64,000 nt of DNA from JAAUTT01 sp963846585 (GCA_963846585.1 CAWJWO010000013.1:115660-179659); one strand, 5' to 3'. Counted from the first letter of the stretch, positions 1-7,962 are shown. A program made the numbers and translations. The notes: generated by a model from the sequence alone, not told the origin.

Positions 1-2
1 AT

Positions 3-194
3 TTAATGGCTTTGCCTATTTCTTTGTTATTAATAAACAAATGGCTTAATAATTTTCAATACAAAGCAGATATTGGATTTTTAATCTTTTTTAAAACATT
101 TATCATTACTATAATGATTACACTGAGCGCAATATTTTTATTAATCAACCAAACACGAAAAACGAAAATGACAGATACATTTCAACATGAGTAA
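3..194 (+). CDS. FtsX/MacB-like ABC permease, C-terminal fragment
   Basis: The frame is open to the left edge, so only about the last 63 residues are present. They show a hydrophobic stretch, then a WLNNFQYKADI motif, a second membrane segment and a short charged tail. In MacB/FtsX-type permeases of Bacteroidota a W-L-x-x-F-x-Y-x-x-x-I motif precedes the last helix, and the match here is good. The tail is shorter and less typical than the usual end of this family. The protein would sit in the inner membrane with an ATPase encoded elsewhere. The in-frame ATG at position 6 is internal and should not be taken as a start. Family call is from motif memory only. Confidence 0.55.
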   Translation, partial: LMALPISLLLINKWLNNFQYKADIGFLIFFKTFIITIMITLSAIFLLINQTRKTKMTDTFQHE

Positions 195-221
195 TAAATA
201 AGTTAATTATCTGACAACTAA

Positions 222-249
222 GCACTATGCACTGTGCACTACGCACTAT
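222..249. repeat. heptamer array, word GCACTAT (4 copies)
   Basis: Four consecutive 7-base units: GCACTAT, GCACTGT, GCACTAC, GCACTAT. It ends two bases before the stop codon of the minus-strand dnaE-like gene. The same word, or its complement ATAGTGC, recurs near 4.5, 25.3, 49.6, 49.8 and 60.0 kb. Confidence 0.9.
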
Positions 250-251
250 TA

Positions 252-3194
252 TCATTCCGCCCTCGGATCAGCCTGATACGGCAGGCGGGCCATCTTGCTT
301 ATTTCAATACTTGGGAAACCAAATTCTTCTACAACCTTTCCTTCGAGCAGGTAAACCCCATACCCCGTAAACGGATATTTTTTCAATGAAACAGGGAAGT
401 GCACAGTATCGAAAAACTCACCGTTAACATCGAGAAAACAACCGAAATGCATTATCTCTTTTTTGATAGTCCACACATATTTGATGGTCACCAGATCGCC
501 TGTCATTCGCACAGTTTTTCCTACCAAAGAGTTAATATCCCTCGAAAGAGTGTTGCCCCGGTAACCCGCTTTCAGCATATCGAACCGTGACATGCTTACA
601 GGGAACCCAAGCAAATCGACTTCATCGTAAGCATCTTCAATTGCCTGGTTACTGAGGGGAGGGAGTGCAAAATCCTTTACCGGTTCTTCAAAAAGCCGTT
701 TGGAGGCAGGTACAGGTTTATCTCCGGCAAGAATGAAATGGGCTTCCCACATAAGTTCCTTTTTGGTTTTTCCGGTAAAACGGAATGCTCCTGCACGGAT
801 AAGGATAAGCAGCTGTTCAATACTAACGGCAATACGCCTGGTAAAATCTGGAAGGCTTTTAAAATCGCCATTAGTATTACGCTCTGCAACGATGAGTTCC
901 GACAGGCCGGATTCGAGGTTTTTGAGGTGGATAAAGCCCAGGTAAATATCCTCGCCCCGGATGTTAGTCTTTAAATTGCTCCGGTTTACACATGGCAGAT
1001 TGATTTTTGCACCGTGCCGCCGTGCCTCGTTAACATAAACCCAGGTGTGATAAAACCCTCCGAAATTATTTATTACCGCTACATGAAACTCATTAGGGAA
1101 ATACGTCTTAAGATAAAGGCTCTGGTAACTCTCTACAGCGTATGATGCTGAATGCGACTTGCAAAATGAATAACCTGAAAAAGATGCAATTTGCCGCCAC
1201 ACCTCTCCGGCAAGGTCGTCACTATAGCCTCGTTCCCTGCAATTTTTAAAAAAAGTATCGTGAATACGTTCAAGCTGATCCCTTGACCGGAATTTCCCCG
1301 ACATGGCCCTGCGAAGGATATCGGCATCGGATAAATCCAGTCCCGCAAAATGGTGGCATACTTTAAGCACATCTTCCTGATATACCATTACGCCATATGT
1401 TTCTTTCAGTTGTTCTTCAAAAACAGGATGCAGGTATTTGAACCCTTCCGGATGATGAAAGCGTTTTATGTATTCACGCATCATACCGGACTGGGCCACA
1501 CCGGGACGAATAATGGAACTGGCAGCCACCAGTTTAAGATAATCCTGGCAGCGAAGTTTTTTTAACAGTCCACGCATGGCAGGCGATTCGATATAAAAAC
1601 AGCCAATAGCTTCGCCCTGGTATAAACGCCTGTTAACTTCCTTATCGTGTTTAAATGTATCTACCTGGTGAATATCTATTTTTACCCCTTTGTTTTCAAG
1701 GACAATTTCGGTACATTCCTTTATATGGCCAAGTCCACGCTGGCTTAGGACATCTAGTTTTTCGAAACCTATTTCTTCGGCGACGTACATATCCCATTGT
1801 GTGGTAGCAAAATTTTTTGGTGGCAGGTCAAGTGCCGTGTAACAGGAAATGGGCAATTCCGAAATGAGAATCCCCCCGGCATGTATGCTGCGGTGATGAG
1901 GAAAATCTTTCAGTTGCTCGCGGTAACTTAATATTTTACTAACTATATCATTTTGCAGGACAGGGGAGGATGGGTTGTCAACCAGGCTGTCAATTTCATT
2001 CTTAGGCAATCCGTATACTTTACCAAGTTCGCGAATTATTGATTTACCGTGAAAGGTGTTGGTGGCGCCAAGTAGGGCAGTGTGTTTACGGCCGTAGCGT
2101 TTAAACATGTAATCGATAACCTGGTCACGGTGAGTCCATGAGTAATCGATATCGAAATCCGGCGGACTGGAACGTTGAGGGTTGATGAAACGTTCAAAAT
2201 ACAGGTCAAGTTCAATAGGGTCGATGTCGGTAATTTTCAGGCAATAGGCCACTATACTGTTTCCGCCGCTTCCGCGGCCAACATGATATATGCCCTGCGA
2301 CATGGAATAGCGGATCATATCCCAGGTGATAAGGAAGTAAGACGAAAAGCCAAGCTTGTCGATTACTTCCAGTTCGTGCCTGATACGGCGTCTGGCTTCG
2401 GTGTTTTTTTGGCCATAACGGTATACCATGCCTTCCATGGCAAGTTTTCCGAGCAACAGATGATCGTCGTACTTGCTGCTGGTAAAAACACGTTTGTTTT
2501 TAGGGGTTTTAAATTCGAAATCGAAACTACATTTGTCGGCTAGTTCTCCGGCGTTTTTTACAAGCTCTGGGTAGGCGGCATAAAGTTTTTTGACCCTGTC
2601 TGGTGAAAGCAGGCATTCTTCATGTCTGGCCATTTGGCTGCCGGTTAGTTTGCTCAATAAGGTGTTGTGATCCATTGCCCGTAAGTGTTTATGGAGCTCA
2701 TAACCGGCTATGGATTCAAAAGTCACCGGTATTTGGGCAATAAGTTTTCTGTGATGTCGTTGGTATTCAGCGGTATATATCTTATTAATTTCCCACGGCC
2801 GTACCCCGATATATTCATTTTCAAGAAGCAGCTCCAGGGAACGGCTTCCAGGGGCATATAGTACGAATACGTTAGAAAATCCGGGGGCAACTGACGAAAA
2901 CGGTTTTTGTTCAAGGTTGTGACAGGATAGGAAATCGTTTATCTCGCTGAATCCATCGAGGTTTTTTGCTATGCAGGTATAGAGATAATAATCGTTTATA
3001 CGGCATTCCACCCCGGCCACCGGCTTAATATTTTTTTCACGGCAAAGTTTTACCATGTCGAAACAACCGCTTGTATTATTAATATCGGCAATCACCAGCG
3101 CGGGGATGGCAAGTTTCGCGGCATTTTCGACCAGTGTACCGACCGGCATGGTACCGTATAGGAGGCTGTAATATGTGTGGCAGGTGTATAGCAT
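252..3194 (-). CDS. DNA polymerase III alpha subunit-like (DnaE, short accessory type)
   Basis: C-family replicative-type polymerase of 980 residues, shorter than housekeeping DnaE (about 1160 in E. coli). The catalytic aspartates are visible: P-D-F-D-I-D with D346 and D348, and the third Asp in KLDVL at D481. A C-terminal OB-fold-like region covers roughly residues 885-970. The N-terminal PHP domain looks inactive: the usual HxH is T-C-H (first His lost) and the usual TDHGN is ADINN, so metal-dependent proofreading there is doubtful. It lies downstream of dinB on the same strand and opposite an S24 repressor, the layout of an inducible translesion-synthesis cassette comparable to ImuB-DnaE2. 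The start codon directly abuts a heptamer array. G+C is clearly higher than in most of the window (31 of 60 at 1261-1320). Confidence 0.88.
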   Translation of the reverse strand: MLYTCHTYYSLLYGTMPVGTLVENAAKLAIPALVIADINNTSGCFDMVKLCREKNIKPVAGVECRINDYYLYTCIAKNLDGFSEINDFLSCHNLEQKPFSSVAPGFSNVFVLYAPGSRSLELLLENEYIGVRPWEINKIYTAEYQRHHRKLIAQIPVTFESIAGYELHKHLRAMDHNTLLSKLTGSQMARHEECLLSPDRVKKLYAAYPELVKNAGELADKCSFDFEFKTPKNKRVFTSSKYDDHLLLGKLAMEGMVYRYGQKNTEARRRIRHELEVIDKLGFSSYFLITWDMIRYSMSQGIYHVGRGSGGNSIVAYCLKITDIDPIELDLYFERFINPQRSSPPDFDIDYSWTHRDQVIDYMFKRYGRKHTALLGATNTFHGKSIIRELGKVYGLPKNEIDSLVDNPSSPVLQNDIVSKILSYREQLKDFPHHRSIHAGGILISELPISCYTALDLPPKNFATTQWDMYVAEEIGFEKLDVLSQRGLGHIKECTEIVLENKGVKIDIHQVDTFKHDKEVNRRLYQGEAIGCFYIESPAMRGLLKKLRCQDYLKLVAASSIIRPGVAQSGMMREYIKRFHHPEGFKYLHPVFEEQLKETYGVMVYQEDVLKVCHHFAGLDLSDADILRRAMSGKFRSRDQLERIHDTFFKNCRERGYSDDLAGEVWRQIASFSGYSFCKSHSASYAVESYQSLYLKTYFPNEFHVAVINNFGGFYHTWVYVNEARRHGAKINLPCVNRSNLKTNIRGEDIYLGFIHLKNLESGLSELIVAERNTNGDFKSLPDFTRRIAVSIEQLLILIRAGAFRFTGKTKKELMWEAHFILAGDKPVPASKRLFEEPVKDFALPPLSNQAIEDAYDEVDLLGFPVSMSRFDMLKAGYRGNTLSRDINSLVGKTVRMTGDLVTIKYVWTIKKEIMHFGCFLDVNGEFFDTVHFPVSLKKYPFTGYGVYLLEGKVVEEFGFPSIEISKMARLPYQADPRAE

Positions 3195-3362
3195 AGTCGT
3201 AAGTCGTAAGTCGTAAGTGACCAGGGGCTAGGGGCTAGGGGTCAGTGATGAAGTGATTAAGTAATTTGTAATCAGTAATTAGTAATTAGTAATCAGTAAT
3301 TTGTCATTTGCACATCTGCACATTATTTTTCACGTCTCATGTTCCCTAGCCCCTAGTCCCTA
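3195..3362. repeat. composite heptamer-repeat region between dinB and dnaE
   Basis: Consecutive short arrays: AGTCGTA x3 (3195-3215), GGGGCTA x2 plus a partial copy (3224-3241), and six units of AAT(C/T)(A/T)GT (3263-3304). Then comes an inverted form of the GGGGCTA word (CCCTAGCCCCTAGTCCCTAGCC-like, 3344-3365) that runs into the end of dinB. The GGGGCTA and CCCTAGC arrays face each other, so the transcript could fold into a long hairpin between the two genes. Confidence 0.88.
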
Positions 3363-4525
3363 GCCACTAATGGTCTTATATTTACGGCCCGTTCAATGGA
3401 ATCTTTGCCATATCGTTTTCGGATACGGTCAAGCGAAAGATAAAGATTTACCATTTCAGGGGTATCTTCGAACAGGTTGAGTTGCTGGGTACCGTGTACG
3501 AGGTGAGAAAAGCGTACGCCTATCATACGAATGAGCATCCGGCGGTTATAAAGTTTTTTAAACAGTTCTTTTACTATGTTTAATAGAGTATGGTCAAACG
3601 ATGAGTAGGGGATACGTTTTTGCATAGTGTATGTATCGAAATTCGAATACCTTATTTTTACTGTCACGCAGCAGGTAAGTTTTTGCTGGGAGCGCAGTTC
3701 AAAGCAAAGTTTTTCGGTCATTCCTGTAAGTAAGTCGTTTAGAAAAGTTATATCGGTAGTATCGTTCTCAAATGTACGTTCTGTGCTGATAGATTTTTGT
3801 TCCCAATACGGCTGTACTATGTTATGGTCGATACCATTCGCACGTTTCCATATTTCGATGCCATTTTTCCCCATTATCCTTTCCATCATCTCAGGCGGCA
3901 TTTGACGTAAGGTGGCAATTGTATCTATACCCAAAGCCCGCAGCATGGCAAAGGTTTTATCCCCAATCATAGGTATTTTACGGATCGACAGAGGTGCCAG
4001 GAAAGGTGGTACCTGTTCGCTGTTGATGTACAGTTCGCCGTTTGGTTTAGCCTCACCGGTGGCAATTTTCGATACGGTTTTATTGATAGATAAGCCGAAA
4101 GATATTGGCAGCCCGGTCTCCTTTATAATACTATGCCTCAACTCGTGTGCCCATTTCTGACACCCAAAAAAGCGGTCCATCCCTGTTATGTCAAGGTAAT
4201 GTTCATCTATAGAAGCCTTTTCATATACAGGTGCTTTTTCGGCAATAATGTCGGTTACCAGGTTGGAATATTTGCTGTAGGTTTCCATGTCTCCACGTAT
4301 GATGATAGCATCAGGACAGAGCAGGCGTGCCATTTTCATGGGCATGGCCGAACGCACGCCAAATTTCCGGCATTCGTAGCTGCAACTGGCTACAACACCC
4401 CGGTCGGAAGTTCCCCCGATGATTACCGGTTTACCTTTCAGATCGTTGTGCATTAACCGTTCCACCGATACGAAAAAGGTGTCGAGGTCGAAGTGTACGA
4501 TATTTCGGGTGGTTGTATCTATCAT
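3353..4525 (-). CDS. dinB: Y-family DNA polymerase (DinB / Pol IV)
   Basis: 390 residues, normal for DinB. The first catalytic Asp is D13 in HFDLDTFF. The second catalytic motif is ASIDEHYLD with D107 and E108. Helix-hairpin-helix and little-finger regions follow. A clean beta-clamp motif, QLNLF, is at residues 348-352, so clamp recruitment is expected. Unlike ImuB, the catalytic residues are intact, so this should be an active translesion polymerase. It is the first gene of a minus-strand unit with the dnaE-like gene 158 bases downstream and is divergent from the S24 regulator. The last codons (V-A-R-D-stop) are written by a GCTAGGG/ACTAGGG heptamer array, so the C-terminus has been reshaped by the repeat. 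Confidence 0.93.
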   Translation of the reverse strand: MIDTTTRNIVHFDLDTFFVSVERLMHNDLKGKPVIIGGTSDRGVVASCSYECRKFGVRSAMPMKMARLLCPDAIIIRGDMETYSKYSNLVTDIIAEKAPVYEKASIDEHYLDITGMDRFFGCQKWAHELRHSIIKETGLPISFGLSINKTVSKIATGEAKPNGELYINSEQVPPFLAPLSIRKIPMIGDKTFAMLRALGIDTIATLRQMPPEMMERIMGKNGIEIWKRANGIDHNIVQPYWEQKSISTERTFENDTTDITFLNDLLTGMTEKLCFELRSQQKLTCCVTVKIRYSNFDTYTMQKRIPYSSFDHTLLNIVKELFKKLYNRRMLIRMIGVRFSHLVHGTQQLNLFEDTPEMVNLYLSLDRIRKRYGKDSIERAVNIRPLVARD

Positions 4526-4526
4526 T

Positions 4527-4558
4527 AGTGCTTGGTGCTTAGTGCATAGTGCAAAGTG
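4527..4558. repeat. heptamer array, word AGTGCAT/AGTGCTT
   Basis: AGTGCTT, GGTGCTT, AGTGCAT, AGTGCAA and a partial unit lie immediately upstream of the dinB start, so they form its 5' leader. Confidence 0.88.
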
Positions 4559-4588
4559 TTTTGTGTTGCAGGATTTTATGATTGTAAT

Positions 4589-4612
4589 ATGATCAAAAAC
4601 TATGTTGATAAT
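4589..4612. promoter_or_regulatory. candidate operator dyad of the S24 regulator
   Basis: ATGATCAA, 8-base spacer, TTGATAAT: arms match at 7 of 8 positions. The right arm overlaps the TTG element proposed as the -33 box of the S24 gene. Position and symmetry suit autorepression and shared control of dinB-dnaE, but no binding data are available. Confidence 0.4.
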
Positions 4613-4635
4613 GTAATCATTTTTTATTATATTTG
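4605..4635 (+). promoter_or_regulatory. Bacteroidota-type promoter for the S24 regulator
   Basis: TTG at 4605-4607, 20-base spacer, then TATATTTG at 4628-4635, a full match to TAnnTTTG. The start codon is 206 bases away, so the transcript would carry the repeat arrays at 4672-4812 in its leader. Confidence 0.55.
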
Positions 4636-4671
4636 TACCGGAGTATTCAAAATTTTATGTTTTTTCAAACA

Positions 4672-4812
4672 CTAATTACTGATTACTGATTACTGATTAC
4701 TAATAACAAATTAAGTTTATGAGGTTTATAATGTTTATAAAGTTTATAGGATTATGTTATTGAGAATTTATATTTATAAGAATTTTATAAACTTTATAAA
4801 CTTTATAAACAA
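4672..4812. repeat. tandem arrays TGATTAC and TTTATAA type in the S24 leader
   Basis: TAATTACTGATTAC-type heptamers cover 4672-4706. They are followed by GTTTATAA/CTTTATAAA units on both sides of an AT-rich core, with the second half inverted relative to the first. The ending ACAAAATTTACT also closes similar blocks near 56.7 and 63.4 kb, which suggests one composite element with several copies. Confidence 0.82.
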
Positions 4813-4840
4813 AATTTACTAGCCACTAACCTGTAGCACC

Positions 4841-5668
4841 ATGGCAATATTTTTCGCATCAAACATAAAATTGTTGAGGAAGAGAAAGGGCCGTACCCAG
4901 GACGATATATCTGCTGCCCTTGATATAAAACGTCCTACACTGAGTGGTTATGAAAATAGCGGCGTGTTTCCCGGCGTGGAAGCCTTAATGTGCCTTTCGG
5001 ATTATTTCAGGGTTTCAATAGACACACTTGTGAGAGTTGACCTGGCTAAGCTGTCGGAGTTTCAGCTTTCGGAGTTGGAACGGGGGAATGATATATATAT
5101 ACGGGGAACAAATATAAGGATATTGGCTACTACTGTAAACCGTAACGAGGAAGAAAATATAGAACTGGTTCCTGAAAAGGCTAAAGCCGGTTATGCAACT
5201 GGATATTCCGATCCTGATTTTATTAGTGAACTGCCCAGGTTTTATTTACCTTTTTTATCGCACAACAAGAAGTTCAGGACCTTTCAGATTTCAGGCGATT
5301 CGATGTTACCTGTTCCCGATGGCTCATGGATTACTGCCGAATTTGTTCAGGACTGGCATACAATTATCAGCGGCAAACCTTATGTTATACTTACCCTGGG
5401 AGATGGGGTTGTGTTTAAGATAGCCGATAACCTTATACAGGACGAAGGCAAGCTGCGGTTATATTCCTTAAACTCATTCTATAAGCCTTACGATGTGTTT
5501 GTTGCTGATATAAAAGAGGTTTGGAGGTTTGTGCATTTTATAAGCAGCGAAATTCCTGAAACAGACACCTCAGGCGATGATCTGGCACGTAAGGTATTTG
5601 AACTGAGCAGGGAAATTGACGGGATAAAGAAGAGGATGGAAGATGACGTGGGACGTGAAAGGACGTGA
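4841..5668 (+). CDS. XRE-S24 (LexA/CI-like) self-cleaving repressor
   Basis: 275 residues. The N-terminal helix-turn-helix of the XRE type covers about residues 6-65. The S24 peptidase-like domain covers about 110-235. The catalytic Ser is S154 in SGDSMLP and the Lys is K193 in VVFKIAD; their spacing of 39 is close to that of LexA and UmuD. A plausible A-G cleavage site is A116-G117 in EKAKAGYA. It is divergent from the DinB/DnaE pair, so RecA-stimulated self-cleavage derepressing a mutagenesis cassette is the natural reading, though this is inference. The final residues (GRERT-stop) are encoded by a GGACGTGAAA repeat, so the original C-terminus was probably different. Confidence 0.85.
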   Translation: MAIFFASNIKLLRKRKGRTQDDISAALDIKRPTLSGYENSGVFPGVEALMCLSDYFRVSIDTLVRVDLAKLSEFQLSELERGNDIYIRGTNIRILATTVNRNEEENIELVPEKAKAGYATGYSDPDFISELPRFYLPFLSHNKKFRTFQISGDSMLPVPDGSWITAEFVQDWHTIISGKPYVILTLGDGVVFKIADNLIQDEGKLRLYSLNSFYKPYDVFVADIKEVWRFVHFISSEIPETDTSGDDLARKVFELSREIDGIKKRMEDDVGRERT

Positions 5669-5702
5669 AAGGACGTGAAAGGACTTGAAAATGGGACGTG
5701 AG
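5649..5702. repeat. GGACGTGAAA tandem array overlapping a stop codon
   Basis: Three GGACGTGAAA units and a GGACTTGAAA unit (5651-5690), followed by GGGACGTGA. The array starts inside the S24 coding sequence and supplies its stop codon at 5666-5668. Words built on GGACGTG recur near 20.6, 40.5, 43.2, 53.0 and 63.3 kb. Confidence 0.88.
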
Positions 5703-5705
5703 GCT

Positions 5706-5927
5706 TCAGATTTCAATTTTTCTGCGAATTATTGCGAACCACATCTTCGGACCGACATTATCTGGATTCCATTCCGGATATTCTGCCATGAATACAGGAT
5801 TGCATTCGCCCCTTACCAATTCCAATGATTTGATTTCCCAACCATCGGCATAATTTTTGGTAAAACCTTCCTGTGCAGACGGATGATCTTGCATAGCTTT
5901 CATTTTTTGTTCGTTTGAAATTTTCAT
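5706..5927 (-). CDS. small hypothetical protein
   Basis: 73 residues, soluble, no signal peptide or membrane segment. It contains a W-E-I-K-S-L-E-L segment and an aromatic-rich end (MWFAIIRRKIEI). I do not recognise the family. It is convergent with the S24 gene and divergent from the toxin-antitoxin pair. The composition looks like real coding sequence and the start is a clear ATG preceded by an AT-rich leader. Confidence is moderate because of its size. Confidence 0.5.
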   Translation of the reverse strand: MKISNEQKMKAMQDHPSAQEGFTKNYADGWEIKSLELVRGECNPVFMAEYPEWNPDNVGPKMWFAIIRRKIEI

Positions 5928-6094
5928 ATTAAAGATTTTATCTGGTTTTATTGTCTGTAAAATGATAGACGTATAAACCTGACAAATATTTTAAAATTGA
6001 AGTATTATTAATGTTTTTAAATTTATAGTTAATAATCTGTATACCGGTGTATAATTTTAAATATTGTTTCTTAAGAAAACAGTATAGTATTTTA

Positions 6095-6123
6095 TTGAAT
6101 CTTGTTTATGTATTGTATATTTG
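6095..6123 (+). promoter_or_regulatory. promoter of the toxin-antitoxin operon
   Basis: TTG at 6095-6097, 18-base spacer, TATATTTG at 6116-6123, a full TAnnTTTG match. Transcription should begin about 6-8 bases downstream, only about 10 bases before the ATG at 6139. This rules out the upstream in-frame TTG at 6121 as start codon, since it lies inside the -7 box. Confidence 0.65.
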
Positions 6124-6138
6124 TGGAAAATCGGCATT

Positions 6139-6363
6139 ATGGACTTACAAACCAGAAAATTGAACGTTATTGAATATCTTATTGGGCTTAAGGATGAAAA
6201 GATATTTAGTAAAATTGAATCAACTATTCATGAAATGAAAAGAGATTTAAAACCCTTTACTCAAAAACAAATTGTGGATAGAGCAAAACGTTCAAATGAT
6301 GATTATCGTGCTGGAAAGTTTATATCACAGGATCAGTTAGAAAAAGAATCTGACGCCTGGTGA
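6139..6363 (+). CDS. type II antitoxin, RelB/ParD-like
   Basis: 74 residues from the chosen ATG (MDLQTRKLNVIEYL). Short, highly charged, helical; the N-terminal half fits a DNA-binding/dimerisation part and the C-terminal half (KRSNDDYRAGKFISQDQLE) a toxin-wrapping tail. It resembles the RelB/ParD-like antitoxins paired with RelE/ParE toxins in Bacteroidota. The toxin gene starts 3 bases after this stop. The operon promoter overlaps the region just upstream, so short-leader transcription and autoregulation by the pair are likely. Confidence 0.75.
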   Translation: MDLQTRKLNVIEYLIGLKDEKIFSKIESTIHEMKRDLKPFTQKQIVDRAKRSNDDYRAGKFISQDQLEKESDAW

Positions 6364-6366
6364 TAT

Positions 6367-6690
6367 ATGAAAATAATTTGGTCAAATTTTGCATCAGAAA
6401 CTCTTACAGACATTTATAAATATTACAAAGAAACAGCGAGTAAGAGTGTTGCTGATAAAATTAAGAGCAAAATTTTTTCAGCGACGAAACAACTTTTAAA
6501 ACAACCTGAATCAGGACAAATTGAAAAATCATTAGAACATTTACAAGAAGGGCACAGATATTTGGTTGAGTATAGCTATAAAATTGTTTATAAGCAAGTT
6601 AAAGAAGGTATTATTATTACAGATGTTTTTGATACAAGACAAGATCCAGGAAAAATAAATGAAGAGAAAAGAAGACAAACCAGAATTTAA
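6367..6690 (+). CDS. type II toxin, RelE/ParE family
   Basis: 107 residues. It begins with the typical I-I-W-S-x-x-A-x-x-x-L-x-x-I-Y-x-Y-Y pattern and has the central hydrophobic strand GHRYLVEYSYKIVYK and ending VFDTRQDPGKI, as in RelE/ParE superfamily toxins of Bacteroidota. Whether it cuts mRNA or poisons gyrase cannot be told from sequence. It is translationally coupled to the antitoxin, and its 3' end overlaps the convergent esterase gene by 4 bases. Confidence 0.82.
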   Translation: MKIIWSNFASETLTDIYKYYKETASKSVADKIKSKIFSATKQLLKQPESGQIEKSLEHLQEGHRYLVEYSYKIVYKQVKEGIIITDVFDTRQDPGKINEEKRRQTRI

Positions 6691-7763
6691 AGCTGCCAGT
6701 TCATTAAACTGCACAGAAAGCTTGTAAGTTCTTCCGCATACTTTTTGCTTTGTAATACAGAAGGATGATAATCTGCACCAAAACCTAGTTTCCATTCTTT
6801 TGGCAGGTTGAAAATACAGAGATTTAAATTATTATTCCTGATACAATAATTTTTAATATCAGAAAATATATTCTGACATGTAACAAGTTCATTATCTGAT
6901 ATCATGGGGCCGGCAATTAATACTATTTTAGCATAAGGATAATATCCTTGTAACTTAGTAATAAACTTAATATAATTATTCCTGAAGATTACTGTATCCA
7001 ATCTTTTGTCCCATAAATCATTTGTATTAAGGTTAATAATTATAACTTCAGGGACAAACCGGCCAGGATCCCATACCGGTTTTAACGAATCATAAAATAT
7101 ACCATCGTAAATATTTGGCATACATGAATAGCTGCCTGTAATACTATCGCCATAATTACGGTATATCCCGATACCTGACTTACATACAGCTATATATTCC
7201 GCACCCAGATTACGGGCAGTAATGGCAGAATATGTCAGATAATGGTTCTCAGTAATGGTACTAAAATGTTCTTTTTCATCCTGTGCCTCTATACCAAATC
7301 CGCATGTGATGGAATTCCCGATAAATAAAATCTTTCTTTCCGGTCCTTTTGGCAGTGCCAGTAAAGTTTTCCAATTGTCCAATATAAATCCCTTAAATAC
7401 TGACCGCCCGACAAAACACTCGGTAATTTTAATTATTTCAACATCATGAATAGTATCTTTAAGCCCTTTAGCAAGATTGTATTCTTTAACAGGTTTGGTG
7501 ACCCTGAGTTTATAAGGTGGATTGTGGTCAACAATAATATAATAATAGTTTTCATAACTCAGGTTTTCCATTTCCATCATAATAGATGTACCTGTAAACG
7601 AAGCTTTAATGCTGATGCCGGAATAGGAGAATGCAGGGCATTTGGGATTTGAAATATCAATCCTGCCCATATATTTAATAAACGGATTATCGGCTTCAAC
7701 TTTTGTCTGTGCCCAGGTGTATTGAAAAACCGTGCAAAGTAAACATAAGGCGAAGGTTCTCAT
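6687..7763 (-). CDS. secreted SGNH/GDSL esterase, CE2-like
   Basis: 358 residues with a signal peptide ending near WAQ (residue 19). About residues 25-130 form a beta-rich N-terminal domain. The SGNH hydrolase domain has block I FIGNSITCGFG with nucleophile S151, an N-L-N-T-N-D block, and catalytic D331/H333 in GADYHPS. A jelly-roll followed by SGNH is the layout of carbohydrate esterase family 2, which removes acetyl groups from xylan and related glycans. It is divergent from the GH43 gene (199-base gap), so deacetylation of the same polysaccharide is plausible. Confidence 0.78.
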   Translation of the reverse strand: MRTFALCLLCTVFQYTWAQTKVEADNPFIKYMGRIDISNPKCPAFSYSGISIKASFTGTSIMMEMENLSYENYYYIIVDHNPPYKLRVTKPVKEYNLAKGLKDTIHDVEIIKITECFVGRSVFKGFILDNWKTLLALPKGPERKILFIGNSITCGFGIEAQDEKEHFSTITENHYLTYSAITARNLGAEYIAVCKSGIGIYRNYGDSITGSYSCMPNIYDGIFYDSLKPVWDPGRFVPEVIIINLNTNDLWDKRLDTVIFRNNYIKFITKLQGYYPYAKIVLIAGPMISDNELVTCQNIFSDIKNYCIRNNNLNLCIFNLPKEWKLGFGADYHPSVLQSKKYAEELTSFLCSLMNWQL

Positions 7764-7962
7764 TTATTTGATATAAGTTTAGATTTTTAATTGTATATTT
7801 TGTAATTGGATAGTAATACCTGGTAAATCTGATCTAAAAATAAGTAATTTATTTATTGTTTTGCCGATCTCAATTACAAAAACATGTTTTATGTTCCAAA
7901 TGAAAAATAATTAACTTGCAAATCAAAATTGTAAAAACATTGGATTTATTAATTGACAAATA

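Noticed and set aside
2175..2543. 122-codon plus-strand frame inside dnaE
   Set aside because: Antisense shadow of a well-conserved polymerase gene.
252..3194. Housekeeping replicative dnaE
   Set aside because: Too short, damaged PHP domain, and linked to dinB and an S24 repressor; an accessory polymerase is more likely, though a genome-wide check is needed.
3224..3241. Telomere-like GGGGCTA repeats
   Set aside because: Internal to an operon, only two to three units, and one of many heptamer words; no sign of a chromosome end.
6121..6138. TTG at 6121 as antitoxin start
   Set aside because: It lies inside the TATATTTG promoter box, so it cannot be in the transcript.
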